Shown one piece after another: positions 35,876 to 43,999 of a stretch of DNA of 64,000 bases. The notes beneath the pieces were generated by a model that was not told the origin of the DNA, searched no databases, and saw only the letters and a program-made list of their open reading frames with translations. Positions within the stretch are counted from its first letter, which is position 1. Every line of letters starts with the position of its first letter. The stretch spans positions 18,504 to 82,503 of the forward strand of contig NZ_CAKRCF010000008.1 in assembly GCF_934307085.1 (NCBI RefSeq), read 5' to 3'. Position numbers and translations under genes: made by a program. The DNA comes from an uncultured Anaerobutyricum sp. (GTDB taxonomy: Bacteria > Bacillota > Clostridia > Lachnospirales > Lachnospiraceae).

Positions 35876-36034
35876 GTGTACCAACAAGTTGATTTCCTGA
35901 ACAATCTCGTGTCTAAATTTTTTATTTCCGCGTTGTCGTCGGTCGCCGCAGCCACCGCTACGCCCCCTTCCCCGCCTTGAAATAAAGAATTTATCCTGCA
36001 AGATTGTTTCAAGAATCAACTTGTCGACACACTA
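35874..36034. repeat. Long imperfect hairpin element D2
   Basis: Arms starting TAGTGTACCAACAAGTTGAT and ending ATCAACTTGTCGACACACTA are complementary over about 55 nt with scattered mismatches. The loop is GC-rich (CCGCAGCCACCGC). D1 and D2 share the bases TAG... at their junction and are similar in size and plan but not in sequence. They fill the gap before the alcohol dehydrogenase. Confidence 0.7.
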
Positions 36035-36064
36035 GTTTTTCTATAAAAGGAAGGAGAGTTCTAT

Positions 36065-37228
36065 ATGAATAATTTTAATTTTTGCGTTCCGACAGATATT
36101 CGCTTTGGAAAAGGACAGATTGCCTGTCTTCCAGAAGAATTAAAAAAGTATGGAAAAAGAATTTTGATGGTTTACGGCGGAGGGAGCATTAAAAGAACGG
36201 GTCTATATGACACTATTTTAGACTTATTGAAAGACTTCGAAATATATGAATTATCAGGAATTGAGCCAAATCCAAAGATTGATTCCGTAAGAAAGGGAGC
36301 AGAAATCTGTAAAGAGAAAAAAATAGATATGATACTTGCTGTCGGTGGCGGAAGTTCTATCGATGCGTCAAAGCATATTGCCTGCACGGCATATTATGAG
36401 GGAGATGCGTGGGACTTAATGCTGGACCGAAGCAAAATGACAAAAGCACTTCCAATCGCAGTTGTCCTTACGATGGCAGCTACTGGTTCAGAGATGAATC
36501 CGGGAGCGGTAATTACAAACGAGGAGACGAATGAAAAAATTGAAATTGCCGGACCTATTTTATATCCAACTATTTCGATTTGTGACCCAACCTATTTATA
36601 CACGCTCCCTGCTAAGCAGACAGCGGCAGGAACCGCAGATATTTTATCTCATGCGATGGAGCAGTATTTTCAGCCGACCGACGATGCATATCTGACAGAC
36701 CGTATTTCGGAAAGTCTGATGAAAACAGTGATTCATTATGGACCGATTGCTTTAGAAGAACCGGAAAATTATGAGGCAAGAGCCAATCTAATGTGGTCAA
36801 GTTCTCTGGCATTAAATCATATATTAACTGTCGGAAAAGGTGGTGCATGGTCCTGCCATCCAATAGAGCATGAACTTTCTGCATACTATGATATCACACA
36901 TGGGGAAGGACTTGCGATAGTAACTCCTGCGTGGATGAAAGCCGTTCTTTGTGATACTACGGTAGAAAGATTTGCCATGTTTGGAAGAAATGTCTGGGAT
37001 ATCACAGAAGGAGACAGCAGGGAAATCGCCGAAAAAGCAATTGAAAAAACAGCAGAGTTTTTTAAAAGTCTTGGATTACCATCTACCTTAAAAGAAGTAG
37101 GAATTAGTTCTGAAAAATTTGAAGAAATGGCAGAAGAAGCAGTAAGAACAAGCGGGATTGCGGTCAGATCTTATTATCATTTGGATAAAGAGGATATTGT
37201 AAAGATATATGAATCCTGTGCAGAATAA
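36065..37228 (+). CDS. Iron-containing alcohol dehydrogenase (BdhA/YqhD type)
   Basis: 387 aa. The NAD(P)-binding GGGS motifs (MVYGGGSIKRTG near 36-47, AVGGGSSID near 96-104) and the metal ligands in the segments DILSHAMEQYF and THGEGLA place it in family III, closest to NADPH-dependent butanol dehydrogenases. It reduces aldehydes or ketones to alcohols in the cytoplasm. Position after an amine-oxidising cluster suggests it removes the aldehyde formed and recycles NADPH (inference). The ATG follows AAGGAGAG. Hairpins D1 and D2 separate it from the cluster, so it may have a separate promoter. Confidence 0.9.
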   Translation: MNNFNFCVPTDIRFGKGQIACLPEELKKYGKRILMVYGGGSIKRTGLYDTILDLLKDFEIYELSGIEPNPKIDSVRKGAEICKEKKIDMILAVGGGSSIDASKHIACTAYYEGDAWDLMLDRSKMTKALPIAVVLTMAATGSEMNPGAVITNEETNEKIEIAGPILYPTISICDPTYLYTLPAKQTAAGTADILSHAMEQYFQPTDDAYLTDRISESLMKTVIHYGPIALEEPENYEARANLMWSSSLALNHILTVGKGGAWSCHPIEHELSAYYDITHGEGLAIVTPAWMKAVLCDTTVERFAMFGRNVWDITEGDSREIAEKAIEKTAEFFKSLGLPSTLKEVGISSEKFEEMAEEAVRTSGIAVRSYYHLDKEDIVKIYESCAE

Positions 37229-37237
37229 AGTAGTACC

Positions 37238-37275
37238 AAAGGTGGGTGAGCGGCTGAGTTCATCCATCTTTAATT
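37238..37275 (+). terminator. Terminator-like hairpin after the alcohol dehydrogenase
   Basis: AAAGGTGGGTGA pairs with TTCATCCATCTTT using G-U pairs; the loop is about nine bases. The T run behind it is interrupted, so termination may be partial. Confidence 0.6.
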
Positions 37276-37470
37276 TTGCTGTATAATTTTTATTTTTAGA
37301 CTAATAGAATTAGGAAGAAAGAATAGAAACCCGCAGAGAGTCTTTATTCTGACAAAAAAATATGTTATAACTACTTCTGGATTTTGTGATAAAGTTGTAA
37401 TAATTTAAAATCTGTATAGCTTTGAATAATTATCAGGCTGTATACAGAACACAGAGGAAAGGAATGAAAC

Positions 37471-38736
37471 ATGTTAAAAAAGAAAAGTAAACTTTTTCTG
37501 GCTGTATTACTGACCTGCCTTTTGCTTGGAAATACTTTTGGCAGTGTAGCAGTAAATGCTGCGGGAAGTTCGGCAAGTCAGGCAGAACAGACAGCCTCTA
37601 CAATGGCAAAATCAGATGAATATAAGGCATTCTGGTTTTCCTATTATGATTATGATGCCTACCGTGCAAAATATAAAAAGTCAAGTGCATCCACTTTTAA
37701 AAAGTATTTTATCCAGGTAGTAAAAAAGGGAAAAAGTCTTGGGATGAACTGTATTATTGTTCATGTCCGTCCATTTGGAGATGCGATGTACAAGTCTAAA
37801 TATTTTCCATGGTCGAAATGTATTTCCGGAAAACAGGGCAAGAATCCAGGGTTTGATCCATTAAAGATTATGACTTCTGTGGCACATGCGAATGGAATGA
37901 AAATTGAGGCGTGGATTAATCCTTACCGTGTAGCGGCAGGTTCTACAAACTATAATCGTTTATCTGCTAAAAATCCTGCAAGAAGATGGCATAATAATAA
38001 AAAAACAAGGAGAAATGTCCTTGCCTACAAGGGAAATCTTTATTATAATCCAGCCAAAGCACAGGTACGGGAACTTATTGTAAATGGAGTAAAAGAAATC
38101 GTAAAGAACTATGATGTTGACGGAATCCACATGGATGATTATTTCTATCCGTCTTTCAGTGCATCTAATGTAAGAACTGCTTTTGATGCAAAAGAATACA
38201 GAGCTTCTACAATGGCAAAGAGTAAGAAAAGTATCGTAACATTTAGACGAGAGCAGGTAAATACGTTAGTAAAGGCAATTCACAGTGCTGTAAAATCCAT
38301 TAATCCTAATGTGGCTTTTGGAATTAGTCCGGCGGGAAATATTGATAATCTGACAAGCAAATATTCTTATTATGTAGATATCAATAGATGGTTGAACTCT
38401 TATGATTATGTAGACTATATTTGTCCACAGATTTACTGGGGATTTAAACATCCTTATGCCAAGTTTGATAAAGTAACAAATCGCTGGTTAAAGGCTGCAA
38501 AAAGTAAAAAGGTAAAAGTTTACATAGGAATTGCTGTATATCGCGCAGGTCATAGTACTGGTGCAAGTTCAAGCGAACGCCGAGAGTGGAAATCCGATAC
38601 AAATGTACTTAAAAAACAGGTACAGTATGCAAGAAAAAAAGGCTGTGATGGATTTGCATTCTTTGACTACCAGGATTTAAAAAATAAAACAAGTGCGAAA
38701 GCGGTAAAAAATTTGAAAAAAGTATTAAAGTTCTGA
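37471..38736 (+). CDS. Secreted GHL10-type (DUF187) glycoside hydrolase-like protein
   Basis: 421 aa with a signal peptide ending near VNAAG (about residue 31). The barrel starts at EYKAFWFSYYDY and shows GMNCIIVHVRPFGDAMYKS, EAWINPYRV, DGIHMDDYFYP and GISPAGN, the run typical of GHL10 proteins. The acidic residues in GIHMDDY are the likely catalytic area. The family is thought to act on cell-wall or surface glycans; the substrate is unproven. It is very Lys/Tyr-rich, fitting a wall-bound exported protein. The ATG has AGGAAAGGAA ahead. Confidence 0.85.
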   Translation: MLKKKSKLFLAVLLTCLLLGNTFGSVAVNAAGSSASQAEQTASTMAKSDEYKAFWFSYYDYDAYRAKYKKSSASTFKKYFIQVVKKGKSLGMNCIIVHVRPFGDAMYKSKYFPWSKCISGKQGKNPGFDPLKIMTSVAHANGMKIEAWINPYRVAAGSTNYNRLSAKNPARRWHNNKKTRRNVLAYKGNLYYNPAKAQVRELIVNGVKEIVKNYDVDGIHMDDYFYPSFSASNVRTAFDAKEYRASTMAKSKKSIVTFRREQVNTLVKAIHSAVKSINPNVAFGISPAGNIDNLTSKYSYYVDINRWLNSYDYVDYICPQIYWGFKHPYAKFDKVTNRWLKAAKSKKVKVYIGIAVYRAGHSTGASSSERREWKSDTNVLKKQVQYARKKGCDGFAFFDYQDLKNKTSAKAVKNLKKVLKF

Positions 38737-38753
38737 TTTGTCTAGCTTGATAA

Positions 38754-38836
38754 ATTAGAAGTCGATTTTTATCCATTTATCTCATCTGGTTTCTGCTTAA
38801 TGAGAAAAATTTTCAAATAAATTATTGACTTCTAAT
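38754..38836 (+). terminator. Hairpin after the GHL10 gene
   Basis: ATTAGAAGTC (38754-38763) pairs with GACTTCTAAT (38827-38836); inside, CTCAT pairs with ATGAG. It starts 18 bp after the stop. Its left arm resembles the AAATTAGAAG end of type A elements. The right arm contains the -35 box of the feoA promoter. Confidence 0.55.
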
Positions 38837-38853
38837 GAATATTAGAGTATGCT
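38825..38853 (+). promoter_or_regulatory. Probable feoA promoter with a metal-regulator-like half site
   Basis: TTGACT (38825-38830) and TATGCT (38848-38853) are 17 bp apart. The sequence at and after the -10 reads GCTAACTAAA, which shares the TTAGTTAG half site (reverse complement) with the DUF3793 promoter at 42370-42405. This would fit a DtxR/MntR-like or Fur-like repressor, but none is encoded here. Confidence 0.45.
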
Positions 38854-38917
38854 AACTAAATAAGAATACATGAAATAAAAGTAAGTTTTAGCAAACATAC
38901 AAAAGAAAGAGGTTATT

Positions 38918-39130
38918 ATGTTACCATTAACGATGGCAAGTCAGGGAGAACCGATGACAATTAAAAAGATTGGTGGAAAACAGGAGACTAAGAAGTTCTT
39001 AGAGACATTAGGATTTGTTGTTGGCGGAACCGTTACAGTTGTTTCTGAGATTAATGGCAATATGATTGTGAATGTGAAGGATTCCAGAGTTGCCATTGGG
39101 AAAGATATGGCAAATAAGATCATGGTTTAA
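38918..39130 (+). CDS. feoA: FeoA family protein
   Basis: 70 aa, the normal size of FeoA, a small SH3-like cytoplasmic protein that assists the FeoB ferrous iron permease. Visible features are the opening PL(T)MASQGEPMTIKKIGG, the L..LGFVVGGTVTVVSE block and the ending VAIGKDMANKIMV. No feoB is next to it; the neighbours are a small anchored protein and a P-type ATPase. It may serve a distant FeoB or a different partner. AAAGAGG precedes the ATG. Confidence 0.9.
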   Translation: MLPLTMASQGEPMTIKKIGGKQETKKFLETLGFVVGGTVTVVSEINGNMIVNVKDSRVAIGKDMANKIMV

Positions 39131-39383
39131 GATTGCATTTCGAAATTGATAATTAAAGGGTTAAGAAAGTTTGAATAAGTATTAACTGCATTAGTTATAG
39201 AGACTATTGATTAAAGTGTATGTTTTTATACCATATATTTGGAAATAGCTTGGATGATTAGAGAGTTAGATTGTAACTTTGCAACATTCAAAGCAAGAAT
39301 ATGACAATAACTGAATGCTTATTGAGAATAAATAATGCTAAGCGAGGATAATTGAGAAAAAATATCATTTGTAGATTTTTTAC
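39131..39383. other. Gene-free gap after feoA
   Basis: AT-rich, stop codons in all frames, no strong hairpin. I see nothing here that can be named apart from the promoter at its right end. Confidence 0.5.
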
Positions 39384-39412
39384 TTGTAATTTTCCATCGG
39401 TTGGCATATTAT
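39384..39412 (+). promoter_or_regulatory. Probable promoter for the small anchored protein gene
   Basis: TTGTAA (39384-39389) and TATTAT (39407-39412) with 17 bp between, 65 bp upstream of the start codon. Confidence 0.45.
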
Positions 39413-39477
39413 TGTGTGAAAAGAAAAGTGATTGCACTTTTACATAAGAATATCAATATTATCAGGAGGTCATGGAC

Positions 39478-39822
39478 ATGTTTGAATGTTTAACTAAAAT
39501 TAACTGGAAAAAAGTAGGTTTATTTGCATCAGGTACTTTATTTGGAACAGCAGGTATCAAAGTTTTAGCAAGTGATGATGCTAAGAAAGTTTATACAAAC
39601 TGTACAGCAGCTGTTTTAAGAGCAAAAGAGACTGTTATGAATACAGTTACAACTGTTCAGGAGAACGCTGAGGATATTTACGAAGGCGCAAAACAGATTA
39701 ACGAAGAACGTGCAGAAGCGAAAGCTGCAGCAGAGTTTGCAGAAGAAGCAGAAGTAGAAGCAGAAGAGACAACAGAAGAAGTTGAAGCTGAGGCAGAAGC
39801 AGTAGAGACAGCTGCAGAATAA
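39478..39822 (+). CDS. Small membrane-anchored acidic protein (DUF6110-like)
   Basis: 114 aa from the ATG at 39478, seven bases after AGGAGGT; the ATG at 39472 is too close to it. An N-terminal segment KVGLFASGTLFGTAGIKVLAS forms one membrane helix or anchor. A helical region follows (about 32-80) and then a tail made almost wholly of Glu and Ala. I match it from memory to small proteins often seen beside P-type ATPases. The acidic tail may bind cations. It stands directly before the ATPase, with a terminator between, so expression of the two can differ. Confidence 0.65.
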   Translation: MFECLTKINWKKVGLFASGTLFGTAGIKVLASDDAKKVYTNCTAAVLRAKETVMNTVTTVQENAEDIYEGAKQINEERAEAKAAAEFAEEAEVEAEETTEEVEAEAEAVETAAE

Positions 39823-39981
39823 TTTTAACAATTTAAATAAATGAATCATAATAGAGTTGACTATTGATGTCGATTTAAAGTTAGTATTAATTGGATGTCG
39901 ATGTTGGTCTAAAGATGTTGATTTGACGTAGATTCAGAGATTTGAATTTGGTTGAAGAGTGATTTGGCTTTAAAAGTAAAG

Positions 39982-40017
39982 AAGAGACTGCAGGACAGAA
40001 GCGGTCTCTTTTTTTAA
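39982..40017 (+). terminator. Terminator between the small anchored protein and the ATPase gene
   Basis: AAGAGACTGC (39982-39991) pairs with GCGGTCTCTT (40001-40010) with one mismatch, followed by TTTTTTT. Only about 25 bp remain to the ATPase start, so ATPase expression must come from read-through or the structure is an attenuator. Confidence 0.85.
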
Positions 40018-40041
40018 CAGATAAATAAAGAGGTGGATATT

Positions 40042-42141
40042 TTGAAATTTCAGATAAAACATGAGATAAAAGGAAGAATGCGTCTGCATGTATTCCAGAA
40101 GAGACAGATGTCCTGCAAACAGGCAGACATTTTATTATATTATCTGGAGAATATCGAAGGTGTAGAATCTGCAAAGGTTTACGAAAGAACAGCAGATGCA
40201 GTTGTTCGTTATGCTGCAGATAGAGATGGCTTAGTACGTCAGAATATTATTAAAGAAATACAAAAGTTTGTTTATGATAATGTAGAGGTGCCAGATGGTC
40301 TTATTGAGAATTCGGGAAGAGAACTGAATCGTGAATTTCAGGAGAAGTTGATTGGACAAATTACTGCACATTATGCAAGAAAGTTTTTATTGCCAGCACC
40401 GTTCCGTGCGGTATATACAGGAATAAAGTCTTTAGGTTATATTTGGAAGGGCGTTCAGGTACTTGCACAGCGTAAGTTAGAAGTGCCAGTTCTTGATGCA
40501 ACGGCAATTGGTGTTTCTATTCTTCGTGGTAATTACGATACTGCCAGTTCTGTAATGTTCCTTCTTGGAATCGGAGAACTGTTAGAGGATTGGACTCATA
40601 AGAAATCAGTAGGTGATCTTGCGAGAATTATGTCTTTGAATGTAGAAAAGGTATGGCTTAAAGGAGAAGACGGAGAGGTTCTTGTACCATATTCTCAGAT
40701 TAAGCAGGGGGACAGTGTTATTGTGCATATGGGTAACGTCATTCCATTTGATGGAACAGTATTAGCTGGAGAGGCAATGGTTAACCAGGCATCCCTTACC
40801 GGAGAGTCTATGCCAGTAAGAAAGGCAGAGGATACTACAGTTTATGCAGGAACGGTTGTGGAAGAAGGTGAAATCACTGTTAAAGTAACAGCAGTAGGTG
40901 GAAGCGGACGTTACGACAAGATTGTTACAATGATTGAAGATTCACAGAAGTTAAAGTCTGGTCTTGAAGGTAAGGCAGAACATTTGGCAGATAAACTTGT
41001 ACCATATACACTTGCAGGAACAGGACTTGTTTACTTGGCTACAAGAAATGCAACAAAGGCAATCGCCGTTCTTATGGTTGATTTCTCCTGTGCATTAAAA
41101 CTTGCTATGCCGATTTCTGTATTATCTGCTATCCGCGAGGCGAGTCAGCATAATGTAACTGTCAAAGGTGGCAAATACATGGAAGCTGTCGCAGAAGCAG
41201 ATACTATCGTATTTGATAAGACAGGAACTTTGACTAAGGCGGAGCCTACTGTAGCAGAAGTAGTTCCATTTGGAGATAATGATGCCGATGAAATGCTTCG
41301 CATGGCAGCCTGTATGGAAGAACATTTCCCGCATTCTATGGCAAAGGCAGTTGTAGATGCTGCATTAAAGAAGAATCTTGATCATGAGGAAATGCATTCT
41401 AAAGTACAGTATATCGTAGCACACGGTATTTCTACTACAATTGAAGGAAAAACAGCCGTAATCGGAAGTTATCATTTTGTATTTGAAGATGAAAATTGCA
41501 CGATTCCAGAGGGAGAAGAGGTGAAGTTCGAAGCACTTCCAGAAGAATATTCTCACCTGTATCTTGCGTTAGAAGGTACACTTGCTGCAGTAATCTGTAT
41601 CGAAGATCCTCTTCGTGAGGAAGCGGCTGATGTAATTAAAGCTCTGAAAAAGGCAGGAATTTCAAAGGTTGTTATGATGACTGGTGATAGTGAGAGAACT
41701 GCTGCAGCTATTGCAAAACGTGTTGGTGTTGATGAATACTATTCTGAAGTACTTCCAGAAGATAAAGCGAACTTTATCACAAAGGAAACAGAAAAGGGAA
41801 GAAAAGTTATGATGATTGGTGATGGAATCAATGATTCTCCAGCCCTTTCTGCTGCAAGCGTTGGAATCGCTGTAAGTGATGGTGCAGAAATCGCAAAAGA
41901 AATCGCAGACATTACTATAAGTGCAGAAAGTTTATATGAAGTCGTAGCGTTAAAACAGCTTAGTAATGCATTATTAAAACGGATTCATACAAACTATCGT
42001 GCTATCGTAGGAATCAATTCCAGTCTTATCGTACTTGGGGTAGCAGGGGTATTGGCTCCGGCAACATCTGCATTGTGTCATAATATTTCAACACTGCTTA
42101 TCAGTTTGAAGAGCATGCAGAATTTACTTCCAGAAGAATAG
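40042..42141 (+). CDS. P1B-like heavy-metal P-type ATPase with SCAL in place of CPC
   Basis: 699 aa from a TTG at 40042, six bases after AGAGGTG; the GTG at 40033 overlaps that site. Residues 1-80 look like a metal-binding (HMA-type) fold without CxxC. The actuator TGES is present, the phosphorylated Asp is D392 (DKTGT), and the hinge GDGIND is at 593-598. The membrane motif expected to be CPC, SPC or CPH reads S349-C350-A351-L352, then KLAMP, so a single cysteine binds the ion. This unusual P1B motif makes Cu(I) unlikely; the transported ion is not known. Few membrane helices precede the actuator. Confidence 0.85.
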   Translation: MKFQIKHEIKGRMRLHVFQKRQMSCKQADILLYYLENIEGVESAKVYERTADAVVRYAADRDGLVRQNIIKEIQKFVYDNVEVPDGLIENSGRELNREFQEKLIGQITAHYARKFLLPAPFRAVYTGIKSLGYIWKGVQVLAQRKLEVPVLDATAIGVSILRGNYDTASSVMFLLGIGELLEDWTHKKSVGDLARIMSLNVEKVWLKGEDGEVLVPYSQIKQGDSVIVHMGNVIPFDGTVLAGEAMVNQASLTGESMPVRKAEDTTVYAGTVVEEGEITVKVTAVGGSGRYDKIVTMIEDSQKLKSGLEGKAEHLADKLVPYTLAGTGLVYLATRNATKAIAVLMVDFSCALKLAMPISVLSAIREASQHNVTVKGGKYMEAVAEADTIVFDKTGTLTKAEPTVAEVVPFGDNDADEMLRMAACMEEHFPHSMAKAVVDAALKKNLDHEEMHSKVQYIVAHGISTTIEGKTAVIGSYHFVFEDENCTIPEGEEVKFEALPEEYSHLYLALEGTLAAVICIEDPLREEAADVIKALKKAGISKVVMMTGDSERTAAAIAKRVGVDEYYSEVLPEDKANFITKETEKGRKVMMIGDGINDSPALSAASVGIAVSDGAEIAKEIADITISAESLYEVVALKQLSNALLKRIHTNYRAIVGINSSLIVLGVAGVLAPATSALCHNISTLLISLKSMQNLLPEE

Positions 42142-42175
42142 AATTTGATTTAACAAACAGAGGAACTTAGAGAAT

Positions 42176-42279
42176 AAAAATAATCCATATTTGCAACTTT
42201 AGTCGTAAAGTATTAGATGATTAATTCAATGCTTACATTTAATACTTACTTCGAGGATGCAGATATGGATTATTTTTTT
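42176..42279 (+). repeat. Class II structured repeat, copy B4
   Basis: Outer arms of 20 bp (AAAAATAATCCATATTTGCA at 42176-42195 with 42258-42277, one wobble pair) enclose ACTTTAGTCG (42196-42205), an inner stem AAGTATTA/TAATACTT, and TTACTTCGAGG (42246-42256). It ends in a T run, so it should terminate the ATPase transcript. It is the most diverged of the four copies. Confidence 0.75.
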
Positions 42280-42352
42280 GATTTTTATAGGATATTTTTA
42301 AAAAAAATATATAAAATATAGAGTTATAGAGAAAAATGTGTCAATAAGAGTA

Positions 42353-42405
42353 TTGACTTTTAAATGAAAGTTAGTTATTATAAATGCAAGTTAGTAATAA
42401 CTAAC
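42353..42405 (+). promoter_or_regulatory. Promoter and palindromic operator of the DUF3793-flavodoxin genes
   Basis: TTGACT (42353-42358) and TATTAT (42376-42381) are 17 bp apart. GTTAGTTATTA (42370-42380) is the exact reverse complement of TAATAACTAAC (42395-42405); in addition GTTAGT-AATA-ACTAAC (42390-42405) is itself a palindrome. One overlaps the -10 and the other the start region, so a dimeric repressor is likely. The shape resembles DtxR-family sites and suggests metal control. Confidence 0.6.
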
Positions 42406-42428
42406 AAAAATTGAAACAAGGAGGCACC

Positions 42429-43046
42429 ATGAGACAGGAAGTATTTGAGATTGTACAGAAGATGGACAAAGATAATATCAGAACACAGATGGCCCTGCAG
42501 TGTGCGCCGTTGATTACCGGACTTAAGGTGGCGAATCTTTTGATTATTCCATCTAAGAACGAAGAGTTTGTTGGAGCAATTCTTGATGGAACAGATATTT
42601 CTTATATGAGATTAGCGAAGTCAGAATGTAAGACAACATTTTTCCTGTATCGGGAAGCAAGCTTAACTGTCTGGCTTACGAAAGCTGAGAACAGAGCACT
42701 TCTCAGGGAGGCAGGATACAACGGTAAAGTATTATCTGATATCCTCAGAGTAGTTCAGATACGATATGAAGCTTACGTGCAGAAAGGAAAAACTTTTCCC
42801 CATGAAATTGGTGTACTGTTAGGTTATCCTGCAGAAGATGTCAAAGGATTTGTGGTGAATGAGGGGAAAAATTATCTCTATTCTGGTTACTGGAAGGTTT
42901 ATGGAGACCTGTCGGAAGCAAAGCAACTGTTTTACAAATTTGACCGGGCGAAGGAAGCGTTGATTGAACTGGTATCGCGAGGTATCGGAATAAGAAATGT
43001 TATCGAAAGCTGCAGTAGTAATTTACTGCTGGATGGCGCGGCTTAA
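42429..43046 (+). CDS. DUF3793 family protein
   Basis: 205 aa from the ATG at 42429, just after AAGGAGG; the earlier frame start lacks a binding site. No membrane helix or signal peptide. Conserved-looking blocks are QCAPLITGLKVANLLII near 25-40, FFLYRE, and EIGVLLGYPAEDVKGFV near 125-141. DUF3793 proteins have no known activity; by memory they occur next to flavodoxin genes under iron control, as here. The C-terminus has two neighbouring Cys-poor helices, with one Cys (ESCSSN). Confidence 0.85.
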   Translation: MRQEVFEIVQKMDKDNIRTQMALQCAPLITGLKVANLLIIPSKNEEFVGAILDGTDISYMRLAKSECKTTFFLYREASLTVWLTKAENRALLREAGYNGKVLSDILRVVQIRYEAYVQKGKTFPHEIGVLLGYPAEDVKGFVVNEGKNYLYSGYWKVYGDLSEAKQLFYKFDRAKEALIELVSRGIGIRNVIESCSSNLLLDGAA

Positions 43047-43124
43047 AGTTCCTTGTAAGACCTTTTCAAAGATGGAAACATCATGGTAAATCAAACTAAT
43101 AATTTTTTTCAGGAGGAAGCAGCA

Positions 43125-43559
43125 ATGAGCAAGATTAGCGTAGTGTACTGGTCTCAGACAGGAAACACAGAAGCTATGGCGGAAGCTGTCGGAGCCGGAA
43201 TTGCAAAAGCCGGTAAAGAAGCAGACGTAGTAGAAGTCTCAAGCGCATCTATGGAAGACTTAAAAGCAGCAAAAGTATTTGCACTTGGATGTCCTGCAAT
43301 GGGCGCAGAAGTACTTGAAGAGATGGAGATGGAACCATTTGTGGAAGAAGTAGAAGGCTTCGCACAGGGAAAAACCATCGCACTTTTCGGTTCCTATGGC
43401 TGGGGAGATGGCCAGTGGATGAGAGACTGGGAAGAAAGAATGACAGCAGCAGGCGCAACGGTATTAAACGGTGAAGGCCTCATCTGCCAGGAAACTCCAG
43501 ATGATGATGCAATCAAACAGTGCGAAGAACTGGGCGAACAGCTGGCTCAGAACGCATAA
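43125..43559 (+). CDS. Flavodoxin
   Basis: 144 aa, short-chain flavodoxin. The FMN phosphate loop SQTGNTEAMAEA is at residues 9-20, GCPAMGAEVLEE marks the first isoalloxazine loop and FGSYGWGDGQWMRDW the second. It replaces ferredoxin as low-potential electron carrier when iron is short, which fits the operator upstream of the preceding gene. I chose the ATG at 43125 after AGGAGG, not the upstream frame start. It is co-transcribed with DUF3793 (78 bp apart). Confidence 0.93.
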   Translation: MSKISVVYWSQTGNTEAMAEAVGAGIAKAGKEADVVEVSSASMEDLKAAKVFALGCPAMGAEVLEEMEMEPFVEEVEGFAQGKTIALFGSYGWGDGQWMRDWEERMTAAGATVLNGEGLICQETPDDDAIKQCEELGEQLAQNA

Positions 43560-43579
43560 GAGCGTAGAATCATTCAAAG

Positions 43580-43720
43580 AAAAACTCGTAGTAACTCATA
43601 GTAAAAAATAGTAACAAGCAATTATAGTAATCGCATAGTAACGCATATAAAAAAACTCATAATAACGCAGTAAAGTAATTTATATTAAAAAAAGTAACGT
43701 ATATCAATAAGTAATTACAC
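43580..43720. repeat. Short degenerate direct repeats (AGTAAC-type)
   Basis: The motif AGTAAC or a close variant, often as TAGTAACTCATAGTAA or CATAGTAACGCATA, recurs about eight times over 140 bp after the flavodoxin gene. Spacing is irregular. No gene or stable hairpin is present. Confidence 0.5.
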
Positions 43721-43782
43721 ATTTAAAAAATACCTCTAATTTAATGAAATACCCTTTCTAAAATTTATTTTTAGTCGAAAAG

Positions 43783-43860
43783 ACAAAAAAGAAGAAATCC
43801 TTTCCTTCCTTTCCGTAAATCGCAGCGGAAAGCAAGGGAAGTGATTTCTTCTTTTTTTGT
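43783..43860. terminator. Two-stem bidirectional terminator between flavodoxin and MATE genes
   Basis: Outer stem ACAAAAAAGAAGAAATC (43783-43799) with GATTTCTTCTTTTTTTGT (43843-43860); inner stem CTTTCCG (43809-43815) with CGGAAAG (43826-43832). T runs occur on both strands. The genes on both sides point toward it. Its plan, variable outer arm and inner hairpin, resembles the other hairpin elements. Confidence 0.75.
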
Positions 43861-43999
43861 GTGGGACAAAACAGATGAAACCAGCTAATAGATGAGAAGT
43901 GGGCTTGTTTTTCTCTTCGGGTTTGTCTGTTTATAGTTTGTCTGTCTATAGGCGTGTGTCGGATTATGTGCCGATTACTCATGCTGAGTTCGTCTGTTT

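Noticed and set aside
43758..43982. Minus-strand frame over the flavodoxin/MATE terminator
   Set aside because: It reads through the two-stem terminator and has no ribosome binding site.
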